Source: an uncultured Bacteroidia bacterium (GTDB lineage Bacteria > Bacteroidota > Bacteroidia > Bacteroidales > F082). From it: DNA of 64,000 nucleotides. Position 1 is the stretch's first letter. Every line of letters begins with the position of its first letter. Positions 1 to 8,850 of the stretch are shown piece after piece. Where the stretch lies: NCBI GenBank assembly GCA_902774295.1, contig CACYHP010000001.1:1116001-1180000 (forward strand), given 5' to 3'. The notes under the pieces were generated by a model. The model was not told the origin of the DNA. It saw nothing but the letters and a program-made list of their open reading frames with translations, and did no database searches. A program made the translations under genes and the position numbers.

Positions 1-6
1 GTGAAC

Positions 7-1032
7 TTAACTAATTCCGCAAAGGTGATAAAGCACTCTCGCTCCGACATTGCCGTCCCATTCGTCATCTTCACCAGGGGAGACCTCGCACAAATCGAAG
101 CCTATGATCTCTTTTCCTGATTCCTTGATTCTATTGAGCAAATACATCAATTCTTCGTATTCCATGCCACCTGGGACTGGAGTGCCTGTGTTTGGACATA
201 GTTTCGGATCCAAACCGTCGATGTCGACTGAGATATAAACCTTTTCGGGCAATTCTTTAATAATCTCATCGCAAATCTGCTTCCAGTTGGCACCTTCATA
301 CATCCTGCGGCGGTTGTCGCGGTCGTAAAACACCTTCACGCGGCCTTTTGAATCCTGAACGAGCTGCTTCTCATAATGGCAGTAGTCGCGGATTGCCACC
401 TGCACTAATTTGTCGACTTTTTCAAGCTTCAAAACATTATAAAATATTGAAGCATGCGAATATTCAAAGCCTTCGAAGCGCTCGCGCAGGTCGCTGTGAG
501 CGTCGACGTGCAGAACGCCGTAATTGACACCTATATTATTAAGGTATTGGTGATAGGGAAGGGGTGTGCTGTGGTCGCCGCCCAGAAGTCCCACCTTCTT
601 ACCTTGTTTCTTCCAATATGCAATGCGCTCGCGCAGCCATGCGAACATCTTCTCGAAACCGTCTTCAATGGCTTTGTATTTCGCCTCGAATTTCCACGGG
701 AACTCGTCGACTTCGCCGTTTTCGATGCCTTCGATTATCTCTTCGCTGACAGGAGCGAGCTTGTCATGCAGTTTCCTCAGTTCCTTTGGAAACTCATCCA
801 TCCAGATGCCGCGTTGCCACAAATCAGGGTAGTCGTGATGGCAGAGGTCGACCTGCATCGAGCCATCGAACACCGCACTCGGACCGTCTACAGTGCCGCG
901 ATTATAACTCGTTGTCAGCTCCCATTCCACTGGGATAATAATTATTTCAGCTTCCTCAGCCGTGCAAGGCAGTCCGTAAATGCCCGAACCTAAAGCCGCC
1001 GCCGCATTGGGATCAAAAGATTTCTCCGACAT
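7..1032 (-). CDS. Ureohydrolase (agmatinase/arginase/formiminoglutamase family)
   Basis: Cytosolic binuclear-manganese hydrolase that splits urea or a related group from a guanidino compound. The 341-residue product carries the family metal-binding signatures: GGDHS near residue 151, DAHSD near 177 and SVDIDGLDP near 268. These supply the His and Asp ligands for the two metals. The first 100 residues are longer than in a minimal agmatinase, and many Bacteroidota members look like this. Start ATG lies about 18 bases downstream of a TATTTTTG promoter element. The substrate cannot be told from sequence; agmatine (putrescine formation) is the commonest guess for this clade, and formiminoglutamate or arginine are alternatives. 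It is transcribed alone, away from the serine operon, with a terminator between them. Confidence 0.88.
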   Translation of the reverse strand: MSEKSFDPNAAAALGSGIYGLPCTAEEAEIIIIPVEWELTTSYNRGTVDGPSAVFDGSMQVDLCHHDYPDLWQRGIWMDEFPKELRKLHDKLAPVSEEIIEGIENGEVDEFPWKFEAKYKAIEDGFEKMFAWLRERIAYWKKQGKKVGLLGGDHSTPLPYHQYLNNIGVNYGVLHVDAHSDLRERFEGFEYSHASIFYNVLKLEKVDKLVQVAIRDYCHYEKQLVQDSKGRVKVFYDRDNRRRMYEGANWKQICDEIIKELPEKVYISVDIDGLDPKLCPNTGTPVPGGMEYEELMYLLNRIKESGKEIIGFDLCEVSPGEDDEWDGNVGARVLYHLCGIS

Positions 1033-1049
1033 AATGTTGAAATTTTTTG

Positions 1050-1057
1050 CAAAAATA
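1050..1057 (-). promoter_or_regulatory. Bacteroidota -7 promoter element (TATTTTTG) for the ureohydrolase gene
   Basis: The minus strand reads TATTTTTG, a match to the TAnnTTTG box recognised by the Bacteroidota primary sigma factor, 17 bases before the ATG. This supports the chosen start. Confidence 0.6.
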
Positions 1058-1065
1058 CAAAAAAT

Positions 1066-1115
1066 AGTTTAGAGTTGAGAGTTTAGAGTGTAGAGTAGTG
1101 AAAAGTTTAGAGTGG
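1066..1115 (+). repeat. Heptanucleotide repeat array, TAGAGTT type
   Basis: Imperfect copies of a 7-bp unit, TAGAGTT / TAGAGTG / TAGAGTA, lie between the ureohydrolase promoter and the terminator of the serine operon. A second TAGAGTT array follows atoD (60106-60168). Confidence 0.75.
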
Positions 1116-1121
1116 AAAGAA

Positions 1122-1150
1122 AAAAAAAGAGCCTCGAAAGGCTCTTTTTT
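1122..1150. terminator. Bidirectional intrinsic terminator
   Basis: Stem AGAGCCT / AGGCTCT (1128-1134 and 1139-1145) with a CGAA tetraloop, flanked by an A run on the left and a T run on the right. It ends the minus-strand serine operon and could also act on plus-strand transcripts. Confidence 0.85.
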
Positions 1151-1182
1151 CTAATGGCTAATAGCTAATGGCTAGTAGCTTA
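1150..1182 (-). repeat. Heptanucleotide repeat array, TAGCCAT type
   Basis: Tandem 7-bp units (plus strand CTAATGG, CTAATAG, CTAGTAG) run from the terminator up to the TAA stop codon of the DUF1015 gene. The array therefore forms the 3' untranslated end of the serine operon mRNA. Confidence 0.75.
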
Positions 1183-2448
1183 TTCTAATGTGTGGATTAC
1201 GAGTCCTGAACGGAGTTTCGGCTCAAACCATGTGGTCTTAGGTGGCATGATGTTGCCGGTGTCAGCAATGTCGATGATCTGTTTCATTGAAACAGGATAC
1301 ATTGCGAAAGCGACTTTCATTTCACCATTGTCAACACGACGTTTCAACTCGCCGAGACCGCGGATACCGCCGACGAAGTCGATGCGCTTGTCGGTGCGGA
1401 GATCCTTGATGCCGAGGATGTTGTCCAACACGTTGTTGCTCAAAATTGTCACATCGAGAACGCCGATTGGGTCGTTGTCATCGTATGTGCCAGGTTTTGC
1501 GCTCATCTTGTACCAGTGACCGTCGAGGTACATGCTGTGCTCGTGCAGTTTAGCTGGCTTGTAGATCTCTGTTCCCATGTTGGTGACATCGTATGTCTTG
1601 CCGAGAGCCTTGATGAACTCGTCTTTGCTCAAGCCGTTCAGATCCTTAACAACGCGGTTGTAGTCGATGACGTTCAGCTGGTTGTCAGGGAAGATAACTG
1701 TCATGAAGAAGTTGTATTCCTCTTTGCCTGTGTGGTGTGGGTTGTGCTCTTTCTTCTCCTGTCCGACCAATGCTGCTGCAGCGCTGCGGTGGTGACCGTC
1801 GGCGATGTACATTGCAGGGACTTTCTTGTCGAAGAGTTCAACTAACTTGGCGATGGTAGCCTTGTCGTCGATGACCCAGAAACGATGACCGAAACCGTCT
1901 TCCTTAGCGATGAAGTCGTAGATTGGCTTCTCATGGCGAACGATGTTGTTGACGATAGCGTCAATCTCGTTCACTGCTGGATATGCGAAGAACACTGGTT
2001 CCACGTTGGCGTTGGTGATGCGGACGTGTTTCATACGGTCCTCTTCCTTGTCCTTACGTGTCAACTCATGTTTCTTGATGACTTTGTTGATATAGTCCTC
2101 GCTCCAGGCGCATGCCACGATACCATACTGCCAGTGTGCGTTGGCGTCTTTCGGGTTCATGCTCTGTGCGTAGATGTACAGCTTCTCTTCGTTGTCCTGG
2201 ACGAGCCATCCGTAGTCTTTGAACATGTTGAAGTTCTCAACAACTTTGATGTAAGTCTCAAGGTCGCTGTCTTTGTGGCCAGCTGGAAGGTCGATTTCAG
2301 CTTTGGTCACGTGGAGAAGGCTGTAAGGGTTGCCTGCGCATTCCTCGCGTGCTTCTTCTGTGTTCAAAACGTCGTATGGTCTTGAAGCTAATTTCTCAAC
2401 GATATCAACCGGTGGACGATATCCTTTGAAAGGTCTTATAACTGACAT
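1180..2448 (-). CDS. DUF1015 family protein of the serine operon
   Basis: A 422-residue soluble protein that opens with the family signature IRPFKGYRPP and has the conserved YIADGHHRSAAA segment around residue 215. DUF1015 proteins have no firmly assigned reaction. In Bacteroidota they sit with serA and serC, as here (12 bases after serA, same strand), so a role linked to serine or phosphoserine metabolism is inferred. A serB-type phosphatase is not seen in the window; whether this protein substitutes for one is speculation. Length is normal for the family and no break is seen. Confidence 0.85.
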   Translation of the reverse strand: MSVIRPFKGYRPPVDIVEKLASRPYDVLNTEEAREECAGNPYSLLHVTKAEIDLPAGHKDSDLETYIKVVENFNMFKDYGWLVQDNEEKLYIYAQSMNPKDANAHWQYGIVACAWSEDYINKVIKKHELTRKDKEEDRMKHVRITNANVEPVFFAYPAVNEIDAIVNNIVRHEKPIYDFIAKEDGFGHRFWVIDDKATIAKLVELFDKKVPAMYIADGHHRSAAAALVGQEKKEHNPHHTGKEEYNFFMTVIFPDNQLNVIDYNRVVKDLNGLSKDEFIKALGKTYDVTNMGTEIYKPAKLHEHSMYLDGHWYKMSAKPGTYDDNDPIGVLDVTILSNNVLDNILGIKDLRTDKRIDFVGGIRGLGELKRRVDNGEMKVAFAMYPVSMKQIIDIADTGNIMPPKTTWFEPKLRSGLVIHTLE

Positions 2449-2460
2449 ATTGTTTCGTTT

Positions 2461-3378
2461 TTATTTGTTAACCTGGAATTTTGTGCAACCGTCTTTGAAG
2501 AAGCCCACGATCTGGCGAGCTGCTGCAAGACCTGCGTTCATGTTAGCTTCAGCTGTCTCAGCACCCTGTTTCTTAGGTGTTGCGAAGAAACGTGGAGCGA
2601 ACTGTGCCAATGCCTCTGCGTTTGCCGGAGCGATGTCTGTCACATACTTAAAATCTGTTCTTTCAGCGAGCATCTTCTCCATGTCAGCCTCGTTGATGAC
2701 TTCTTTACGAGCTGTGTTGACCAAGCAGCCACCCTTTGGCATCTTTGAAAGAAGAGCGTAGTTGATGCTGTTCTTTGTCTGGTCGTTTGCAGGGATGTGC
2801 AATGAGATGTAGTCGCAGTGTGCGTAGAGTTCCTCGAGTGTTGCAGGGACGTGAACGCCTTCAGCTTCCATCTTCTCTGTTGGTACGAATGGGTCGAATG
2901 CCCAGACTTCCATACCGAGAGCTTTAGCTTTTTCTGCCACGAGGCGGCCGACGTTACCGTAAGCCTGGATACCGACTCTCTTGCCTTTCAATTCGCAACC
3001 TGTGCCAGGTTTGAATGTGTTACGGGCCATGTAGATCATCATACCGATTGCCAATTCAGCAACTGCGTTTGAGTTCTGGCCTGGAGTGTTCATTGCCACG
3101 ATGCCTCTTGCTGTGCAAGCTGCGAGGTCGAGGTTGTCGAAACCTGCGCCGGCGCGAACCACGATCTTGAGGTTCTTGGCGTGGTCGATGACTTCCTTAG
3201 TCACCTTGTCTGAACGCACGATGAGAGCGTCAGCGTCAGCGACTGCATCGTAGAACTGCTGCACGTCGGTGTATTTCTCGAGTTTTGCGAAGCTGTAACC
3301 GGCTTCTTCAACTATTTTCTGGATTCCATTGACAGCTGCTGCTGAGAATGGCTTTTCTGTTGCAACTAATACTTTCAT
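2461..3378 (-). CDS. serA: D-3-phosphoglycerate dehydrogenase, short type III (Lys-type)
   Basis: Catalyses NAD-dependent oxidation of 3-phosphoglycerate to 3-phosphohydroxypyruvate, the first step of serine synthesis. The 305 residues cover only the substrate and NAD domains; there is no C-terminal ACT or ASB domain, so feedback control by serine through ACT is not expected. The nucleotide-binding loop reads GIQAYGNVGR (about residues 135-144) and the active-site Arg lies in NTARKE. Where most D-2-hydroxyacid dehydrogenases have the catalytic His (TPHxG), this one reads TPKKQG, so Lys replaces His. That is the type III-K pattern known from Entamoeba histolytica and Bacteroides. It is followed by DUF1015 and preceded by serC in one operon. 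Confidence 0.9.
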   Translation of the reverse strand: MKVLVATEKPFSAAAVNGIQKIVEEAGYSFAKLEKYTDVQQFYDAVADADALIVRSDKVTKEVIDHAKNLKIVVRAGAGFDNLDLAACTARGIVAMNTPGQNSNAVAELAIGMMIYMARNTFKPGTGCELKGKRVGIQAYGNVGRLVAEKAKALGMEVWAFDPFVPTEKMEAEGVHVPATLEELYAHCDYISLHIPANDQTKNSINYALLSKMPKGGCLVNTARKEVINEADMEKMLAERTDFKYVTDIAPANAEALAQFAPRFFATPKKQGAETAEANMNAGLAAARQIVGFFKDGCTKFQVNK

Positions 3379-3401
3379 TTTTAATCTTTTAAATTATTTA
3401 C

Positions 3402-3440
3402 TGCTAATGGCTAATGGCTAATAGCTAATAGCTAATGGCT
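3402..3440 (-). repeat. Heptanucleotide repeat array, TAGCCAT type, between serC and serA
   Basis: Five consecutive 7-bp units on the plus strand (CTAATGG, CTAATGG, CTAATAG, CTAATAG, CTAATGG) reach the TAA stop of serC. The array lies inside the operon, in the serC-serA spacer. Confidence 0.8.
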
Positions 3441-4537
3441 TATTTATTAGCTTTTTCAAAGTCTTGCATGCACTGTACGAGAGCTTCAACTGACTCGATT
3501 GGGCAGGCGTTGTATAATGAAGCGCGGAAGCCGCCGACTGAACGGTGACCCTTGATACCGACCATGCCGCGTTCTTTTGCGAATGCCATGAAAGCGTCCT
3601 GGAGGTCTTCACGACCTGGAGCCATCACCCAGCAGTGGTTCATGATTGAACGTGAGTCTTTCTCTGCTGTTCCGACGAACATTGAGTTGCGGTCGATTTC
3701 TTCGTAGAGGAGGTTTGACTTCTTGACAGCGAGTTTGTTCATAGCCTCGACACCGCCGATGGTGTTCTTCAACCATGTCAATGTCTCGTGCATGACGAAG
3801 ATAGGAAGTACTGGAGGTGTGTTGAACATACTGACGTTCTTGGCTTCTTCAGCAGCGTGTGTCTTATAGTCAACCATTGTTGGAAGTGGGTTCATGTAAG
3901 CGCGGTCGCCGATGTTGCCGAGGAGGTCTTTACGGACGATGACGAATGTCACGCCAGCAGGACCGACGTTCTTCTGAGCACCACCGTAGATGAGACCGTA
4001 TTTCTTCACGTCGACTGGACGGCTCATGATATCTGATGACATATCAGCAACGAGTGTCACAGGGCAATCCATATCGGTGCGGATCTCTGTACCGTAGATT
4101 GTGTTGTTTGTTGTGATGTGGAAGTAGTCAGCATCTGTAGGGATGGTGTAGCCTTTCGGAATGTATGTGTAGTTCTTGTCTTCTGATGAGGCAACAATCT
4201 CAACTTTACCGAACAATTTAGCTTCTTTAGCTGCTTTCTTTGCCCAAACACCTGTCTGGAGGTAAGCTGCCTTTGTCTTAAGCAAGTTAGCTGGCACTGT
4301 GAAGAACTGTGTGCTTGCGCCGCCACCGAGGAAGAGGACCTCATATTCTGCAGGAATATTGAGGATGTCGCGCCACAACTGACGTGTTTCTTCCATGATA
4401 CGCTCCCAACCTGGAGTACGGTGTGAAATTTCCATCAAACCGATACCTGTGTTGTCAAAATTGCGAATTGCGTTGATAGTTGATTCAACGGCTTCTTTTG
4501 GAAGGACGCATGGTCCCGCATTGAAATTGTGTTTCAT
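3440..4537 (-). CDS. serC: Phosphoserine aminotransferase
   Basis: PLP-dependent class V aminotransferase that converts 3-phosphohydroxypyruvate and glutamate to phosphoserine and 2-oxoglutarate. The protein starts with the typical [11 protein letters not shown] and has the PLP-lysine motif [12 protein letters not shown] (about residues 189-200) and a C-terminal [15 protein letters not shown] that binds the substrate phosphate. The 365-residue length is normal. It is the first gene of the serC-serA-DUF1015 operon and has a TAACTTTG promoter about 65 bases upstream of its ATG. Confidence 0.95.
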   Translation of the reverse strand: MKHNFNAGPCVLPKEAVESTINAIRNFDNTGIGLMEISHRTPGWERIMEETRQLWRDILNIPAEYEVLFLGGGASTQFFTVPANLLKTKAAYLQTGVWAKKAAKEAKLFGKVEIVASSEDKNYTYIPKGYTIPTDADYFHITTNNTIYGTEIRTDMDCPVTLVADMSSDIMSRPVDVKKYGLIYGGAQKNVGPAGVTFVIVRKDLLGNIGDRAYMNPLPTMVDYKTHAAEEAKNVSMFNTPPVLPIFVMHETLTWLKNTIGGVEAMNKLAVKKSNLLYEEIDRNSMFVGTAEKDSRSIMNHCWVMAPGREDLQDAFMAFAKERGMVGIKGHRSVGGFRASLYNACPIESVEALVQCMQDFEKANK

Positions 4538-4602
4538 TACGTTTATATTTTAAGTTGTTATTATTTAAAATTTCCTTAATTTTTCTTGCTTTTTTAGCGT
4601 TG

Positions 4603-4610
4603 CAAAGTTA
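4603..4610 (-). promoter_or_regulatory. Promoter -7 element (TAACTTTG) for the serine operon
   Basis: The minus strand reads TAACTTTG; a TTTTG that could serve as the -33 element lies 22 bases further upstream (4633-4637). Confidence 0.55.
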
Positions 4611-4694
4611 GTAAATAAAACTATATAAAACACAAAAGATAAAAATCTTTTTATGTTGTTATATAACGCTGATAATCAATATTTTAGAAAGGCT

Positions 4695-4865
4695 TTATCT
4701 GTCTGCCGGGAAATAACACGACTCGTAGTCAGTCACAATCTTGGACATAACATCCATCTCAATGGCCAAACGGCTGTCAACCGTCGGCATCCCGCAAACC
4801 AAAAGGAAAAGCTCCTCGTATCGCATAAGCGCGAATTCGTACTGATCGATAATTGTATTGCTCAT
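4695..4865 (-). CDS. Small hypothetical protein, 56 residues
   Basis: Short acidic protein beginning MSNTIIDQYEF, not recognised. The start is chosen because a strong Shine-Dalgarno AAGGAGGA precedes this ATG by a few bases, which is unusual in this window, and because a TATTTTTG promoter lies about 30 bases upstream. A longer reading of 67 residues from a start at 4898 would begin inside the promoter box and is rejected. It is transcribed away from rpmE2. Function unknown. Confidence 0.6.
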   Translation of the reverse strand: MSNTIIDQYEFALMRYEELFLLVCGMPTVDSRLAIEMDVMSKIVTDYESCYFPADR

Positions 4866-4895
4866 GAGTTCCTCCTTCATTGTAACTTGACACTG

Positions 4896-4903
4896 CAAAA
4901 ATA
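4896..4903 (-). promoter_or_regulatory. Promoter -7 element (TATTTTTG) for the small ORF
   Basis: TATTTTTG on the minus strand, about 30 bases before the ATG at 4865. Confidence 0.55.
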
Positions 4904-5009
4904 AACAATAATTTTGTAATAAGCAAGAAAAAATAAAAATTTTTGCGATTTTAATTTTTCACGACAAAAATGAATTTTTGGCATAAACCATGACAAATTT
5001 TCCTGAAAA

Positions 5010-5049
5010 TCAACTCATATTTTAAATAATAAGATGTCAACTCATATTT
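5010..5049 (+). promoter_or_regulatory. 13-bp direct repeat upstream of rpmE2, possible operator
   Basis: TCAACTCATATTT occurs at 5010-5022 and again at 5037-5049, 27 bases apart, about 80 bases before the rpmE2 promoter. Nothing else is seen in the AT-rich 300-base gap. It could be a regulator-binding site for rpmE2, which in other bacteria is controlled by zinc status; this is inference. Confidence 0.35.
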
Positions 5050-5126
5050 ATAAGGTGTTGAAAATCAACGAAAATAAATTTTTAAAAAATTTTTCAAAAA
5101 AATGATTTGCGTATTGAAAAATGTTG

Positions 5127-5134
5127 TATTTTTG
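5127..5134 (+). promoter_or_regulatory. Promoter -7 element (TATTTTTG) for rpmE2
   Basis: TATTTTTG 32 bases before the rpmE2 ATG, in the usual sequence context GTATTTTTGCC. Confidence 0.65.
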
Positions 5135-5165
5135 CCGTCCGAATTGAAAGGAAAATTATACAGCA

Positions 5166-5432
5166 ATGAAAAAAGACATACATCCAAAGAACTACAGACT
5201 GGTCGTGTTTAAAGACATGTCAAACGACCACGCTTTTATGTCACGTTCCACCATCAACACAAAGGAAACTATCGTTTGGGAAGACGGTAATGAGTATCCA
5301 TTGGTGAAACTTGAGATTTCAAACACATCACACCCATTCTACACTGGTAAGATGAAACTCGTCGACACAGCAGGTCGCGTCGATAAGTTCAACAACAAGT
5401 ACAAAAAATTCCAGGAAGCTAAGAAAAAATAA
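5166..5432 (+). CDS. rpmE2: 50S ribosomal protein L31 type B
   Basis: Component of the large ribosomal subunit near the central protuberance. The 88-residue sequence starts [11 protein letters not shown] and has the type B features: no cysteines (the zinc-binding CxxC of type A L31 is absent) and the conserved SHPFYTGK segment. A strong terminator follows 41 bases after the stop, so it is monocistronic. The lack of zinc ligands fits the zinc-independent paralogue known in many bacteria. Confidence 0.95.
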   Translation: MKKDIHPKNYRLVVFKDMSNDHAFMSRSTINTKETIVWEDGNEYPLVKLEISNTSHPFYTGKMKLVDTAGRVDKFNNKYKKFQEAKKK

Positions 5433-5472
5433 TCCCAGAATAGGTTTGTTAAATTTTTCATAATGAAGTTTT

Positions 5473-5503
5473 GCCCTTGCCAGAAATGACAAGGGCTTTT
5501 TTT
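5473..5503 (+). terminator. Intrinsic terminator after rpmE2
   Basis: GCCCTTG / CAAGGGC stem (5473-5479 and 5490-5496) followed by seven T. Confidence 0.88.
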
Positions 5504-5543
5504 GGCACGATTTTTGATAGAGTGAGTCTGAAAAAACGTTTTT

Positions 5544-8039
5544 ATGGATAATCAAATCAACCACGATATAATTCTCAGTGACATCATTGAGGCTGATACA
5601 GAATACATCCCGCTGTTTTCGCCGGAAGACGAGAAACGCATGATCGACGCGCAACTTCCAGAGGAGCTGCCTGTCATGGCTCTGCGTAACGCCGTGCTGT
5701 TCCCGGGCGTGGTCATACCGATCACGGTCGGCAGAAACAAGACCATACGCCTCGTGAAGGACGCATATAAAAAAGGTATGGATATAGGCGTCATCACGCA
5801 ACGCGACGCCAAGGTGGAAGACCCGCAGCAAGCTGACCTATTTGAAATAGGTACTATAGCGCAGGTCATGAAGACACTGGAGATGCCAGATGGAAACACT
5901 ACCGTCATCATTCAGGGTAAACGCCGTTTCAGACTGGAAGAGATAACTGCCACAGAACCTTATCTGCGAGGCAGAATCACTCCGTTTGGCGATAGCTCGC
6001 CAGTGCCACGCGACCGCCAGTTCAAGGCTTTGATACAGAGCATCAAGGATATGGCGATGCAGATCGTGCAGAAGTCGGGAGCAGTGCCATTTGAGGCGAC
6101 ATTCGCAATCCGTAACATCGAGAGCCCTTGGTTTATGGTCAACTTCATCGCAAGTAACCTCGTAGCGAAGATGGAAGACCGTCAGAAGTTGCTGGAAATC
6201 AATGATATAACGAAGTTTGCCAACGAGTTGCTGAAGTTCCTCAACAAGGAGATGCAGATGGTCGATCTGAAACAGCAGATTCAGAGCAAGGTGAAGACCG
6301 ACCTCGATAAGCAGCAACGCGAATATCTTCTGAATCAACAACTTAGAACTATTCAGGAAGAACTTGGCGGTACGCCGAACGAACAGGATATCAAGGAACT
6401 GACACAGAAGGCAGCGAAGAAGAAATGGAGCAAGGAAGTGGCGGATGTGTTTAATAAGGAGCTCCAGAAACTGCAGCGCATGAACCCACAGCAGGCTGAC
6501 TACGGTATCCAGCATAACTATCTGGAATATCTTGTAGAGCTGCCGTGGAACGAATATACAAAGGATAATTTCGACCTTGAACACGCTCAGAAAGTGCTCG
6601 ACAAAGACCATTTCGGACTTGAGAAAATCAAGGACAGAATCGTGGAGCATCTGGCAGTTTTGAAGCTGAAAAACGACATGAAAGCCCCGATTTTGTGCCT
6701 CGTCGGACCTCCTGGAGTAGGTAAGACATCACTTGGTAAGTCGATAGCTAAGGCATTGGGACGCAAGTACATACGCATGTCGTTGGGCGGCGTTCGCGAT
6801 GAGTCAGAGCTTCGTGGACACCGTAAGACATACATCGGCGCAATGCCAGGCCGAATCATTCAGAATCTGAAGAAAGCGAAGTCGTCAAACCCTGTATTTA
6901 TCCTCGACGAAATCGACAAGGTGAGTGGCAACAACATCAACGGCGACCCGCAGGCCGCATTGCTCGAAGTCCTTGATCCTGAACAGAATAACACCTTTAA
7001 CGATAACTTTATCGAGCTGGATTACGACCTCTCGAAGGTGATGTTTATCGCCACGGCGAATAACCTCCAGACCATACATCCTGCATTGCGCGACAGAATG
7101 GAAATCATCGATTTGAACGGCTATCTGCGTGAGGAGAAATACGAGATTGCAAAACGCCATCTTATCCCGAAGCAGTTGAAGGAACACGGTCTGAAGTCGA
7201 AAGATGTGACGTTCTCTGAGTCTATCATTTATAAGATTATTGATGACTACACTCGTGAGGCAGGCGTCCGTAACCTCGAACGCAAAATCGCCGACGTGAT
7301 TCGTAAGAAGGCGAAGGCTATCGTTGTTGGCGGCGAATACGAGAAGAAAGTCACAGAGGACGATTTGAAGAAAGCCTTAGGCGTGCCTATGCATCACGAT
7401 GAGGAAGAGGTGAAACACACCATGCCTGGCGTCGCCATCGGATTGGCATGGACACCGGTCGGCGGCGAGATTCTGTCGATTGAAGTCAGCTTGAGCAGGG
7501 GCAGGGGAGCGCTAAACATGACAGGTAACCTCGGCGACGTGATGAAGGAGTCGGCGACGATAGCATACGAGTTTATTAAAGCCCATGCTAACGAATTGAA
7601 AATCAATCCGATAGTGTTTGAAGAATGGAACGTTCACATCCATGTCCCGGAAGGCGCTACGCCTAAAGACGGCCCATCAGCAGGCATCACCATGCTGACA
7701 GCGCTTACGTCTGCATTGACGCAGCGTCGTGTCAAGGACAAGCTCGCGATGACAGGTGAAATTACGCTTCGTGGCAGAGTGTTGCCAGTTGGCGGCATCC
7801 AGGAAAAGATGCTGGCTGCCAAACGAAACAACGTGACAGATGTCATTTTGTCACGTGACAACGAACGCGACTTCATGGATATAAAGAAAGAATACATCGA
7901 AGGTCTGCAGTTCCATTTCGTCGACAACATGCTCGAGGTCCTGGACCTCGCCTTGGAGAAAGAGCAAGAGGTTAATTCATTGGATTACAACAAGTTCCTG
8001 GTGGATTCACATAAGAAAGTGGCTGGGTTTAAGGCATAA
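5544..8039 (+). CDS. lon: ATP-dependent Lon protease
   Basis: Cytosolic AAA+ serine protease that degrades misfolded and regulatory proteins. The 831-residue protein has the N-terminal substrate-recognition domain (about residues 40-240), the AAA+ module with Walker A GPPGVGKTS (Lys394) and Walker B VFILDEIDK, and the C-terminal protease domain with the catalytic dyad Ser712 in DGPSAG and Lys755 in GGIQEK. The 43-residue spacing matches that of E. coli Lon (Ser679/Lys722). The acidic start MDNQINHDI is typical of Bacteroidota Lon. No convincing TAnnTTTG box was found directly upstream; the preceding gap holds the rpmE2 terminator. Confidence 0.97.
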   Translation: MDNQINHDIILSDIIEADTEYIPLFSPEDEKRMIDAQLPEELPVMALRNAVLFPGVVIPITVGRNKTIRLVKDAYKKGMDIGVITQRDAKVEDPQQADLFEIGTIAQVMKTLEMPDGNTTVIIQGKRRFRLEEITATEPYLRGRITPFGDSSPVPRDRQFKALIQSIKDMAMQIVQKSGAVPFEATFAIRNIESPWFMVNFIASNLVAKMEDRQKLLEINDITKFANELLKFLNKEMQMVDLKQQIQSKVKTDLDKQQREYLLNQQLRTIQEELGGTPNEQDIKELTQKAAKKKWSKEVADVFNKELQKLQRMNPQQADYGIQHNYLEYLVELPWNEYTKDNFDLEHAQKVLDKDHFGLEKIKDRIVEHLAVLKLKNDMKAPILCLVGPPGVGKTSLGKSIAKALGRKYIRMSLGGVRDESELRGHRKTYIGAMPGRIIQNLKKAKSSNPVFILDEIDKVSGNNINGDPQAALLEVLDPEQNNTFNDNFIELDYDLSKVMFIATANNLQTIHPALRDRMEIIDLNGYLREEKYEIAKRHLIPKQLKEHGLKSKDVTFSESIIYKIIDDYTREAGVRNLERKIADVIRKKAKAIVVGGEYEKKVTEDDLKKALGVPMHHDEEEVKHTMPGVAIGLAWTPVGGEILSIEVSLSRGRGALNMTGNLGDVMKESATIAYEFIKAHANELKINPIVFEEWNVHIHVPEGATPKDGPSAGITMLTALTSALTQRRVKDKLAMTGEITLRGRVLPVGGIQEKMLAAKRNNVTDVILSRDNERDFMDIKKEYIEGLQFHFVDNMLEVLDLALEKEQEVNSLDYNKFLVDSHKKVAGFKA

Positions 8040-8064
8040 AATATGATGACGAACAAATAAAGTG

Positions 8065-8094
8065 TTTGTCATTGTGAAAAAATATTTATCTTTG
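8065..8094 (+). promoter_or_regulatory. Promoter (TTTG and TATCTTTG) for the lipoprotein gene
   Basis: TTTG at 8065-8068 and TATCTTTG at 8087-8094 with an 18-base spacer. The promoter covers the more upstream possible start at 8062, so translation must begin at the ATG at 8122. Confidence 0.65.
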
Positions 8095-8121
8095 CCCAGT
8101 CTAACTAATACTATTTTAACT

Positions 8122-8832
8122 ATGAAAAGATCTACTAAAGTAATGGCTGTTGTAATGCTAATGACAGCGATGGTTTTCACTGTAGGATGTAAAAAAGATA
8201 AGAATGATGTACCAGGCGGTGGAGGTGACGGTGCCGACACTCGTGAATACGTCGACCTCGGATTGCCGAGCGGTCTTTTGTGGGCTACTTGCAACATCGG
8301 TGCACAAACCCCAGAGGCCTACGGCAACTATTTTGCCTGGGGTGAGATCCAGCCTAAGACCAATTACAAATGGAGCACATACAAGTACTGCAACGGTAGC
8401 TATAACACCATCACAAAATACTGCTATGACCCTCATTGCGGCTATGAAGGCTATACCGACACTTTGACTGTTCTGCTACCTGATGATGACGCCGCAGCAG
8501 TCATATGGGGTGACGGTTGGCGTATGCCTACCTATGAGGATTGGGACGAATTGCTCCAAAATACAACTTTAACAAGGACGACCCAGAACGGCGTGAATGG
8601 TGTTTTGTTTACAGCCATAAATGATAGCACTAGTCTGTTCTTGCCTTGTGCCGGCTACTACCTTGATGGCGACCTCATGTACGCTGGCGAAGAAGGTTAC
8701 TATTGGTCGAGTTCTCTAAAAACTAATACCGCGTATGAGGCAAAGGCCCTCGTCATCTATTCGGATTACTTTACCTACTCCAGCAGTCGCGATGCCGGCC
8801 AGTGTGTCCGACCTGTGCGATCTGCCAGGTAG
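8122..8832 (+). CDS. Surface lipoprotein with a Fibrobacter-type (FISUMP-like) domain
   Basis: A 236-residue lipoprotein: basic start MKRSTK, hydrophobic stretch, then a lipobox ending in FTVGC (Cys about residue 24), followed by an acidic/glycine linker. The mature part begins EYVDLGLPSGLLWATCNIG and ends with GYYWSS and CVRPV motifs, the pattern of the Fibrobacter succinogenes major paralogous domain, widespread in Bacteroidales exported proteins. Exact role unknown; a surface or secreted location is inferred. The C-terminal portion resembles the end of the PEGA protein at 36217. ATG at 8122 is preferred because the promoter overlaps any earlier start. Confidence 0.75.
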   Translation: MKRSTKVMAVVMLMTAMVFTVGCKKDKNDVPGGGGDGADTREYVDLGLPSGLLWATCNIGAQTPEAYGNYFAWGEIQPKTNYKWSTYKYCNGSYNTITKYCYDPHCGYEGYTDTLTVLLPDDDAAAVIWGDGWRMPTYEDWDELLQNTTLTRTTQNGVNGVLFTAINDSTSLFLPCAGYYLDGDLMYAGEEGYYWSSSLKTNTAYEAKALVIYSDYFTYSSSRDAGQCVRPVRSAR

Positions 8833-8850
8833 TAATATCAGGCACTATAA

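Noticed and set aside
454..993. Long plus-strand open frame opposite the ureohydrolase gene
   Set aside because: It lies entirely antisense to a gene with clear catalytic motifs, has no promoter box and no family resemblance.
3402..3440. Heptad arrays considered as CRISPR repeats
   Set aside because: Units are 7 bp with no spacers, no leader and no cas genes in the window.
4653..4904. 83-codon plus-strand frame overlapping the 56-residue gene
   Set aside because: The minus-strand frame has a promoter box and a strong Shine-Dalgarno; the plus-strand frame has neither.
5838..6650. Long minus-strand frame inside lon
   Set aside because: Antisense shadow of the lon coding sequence, rich in Leu and His, with no promoter or family signature.
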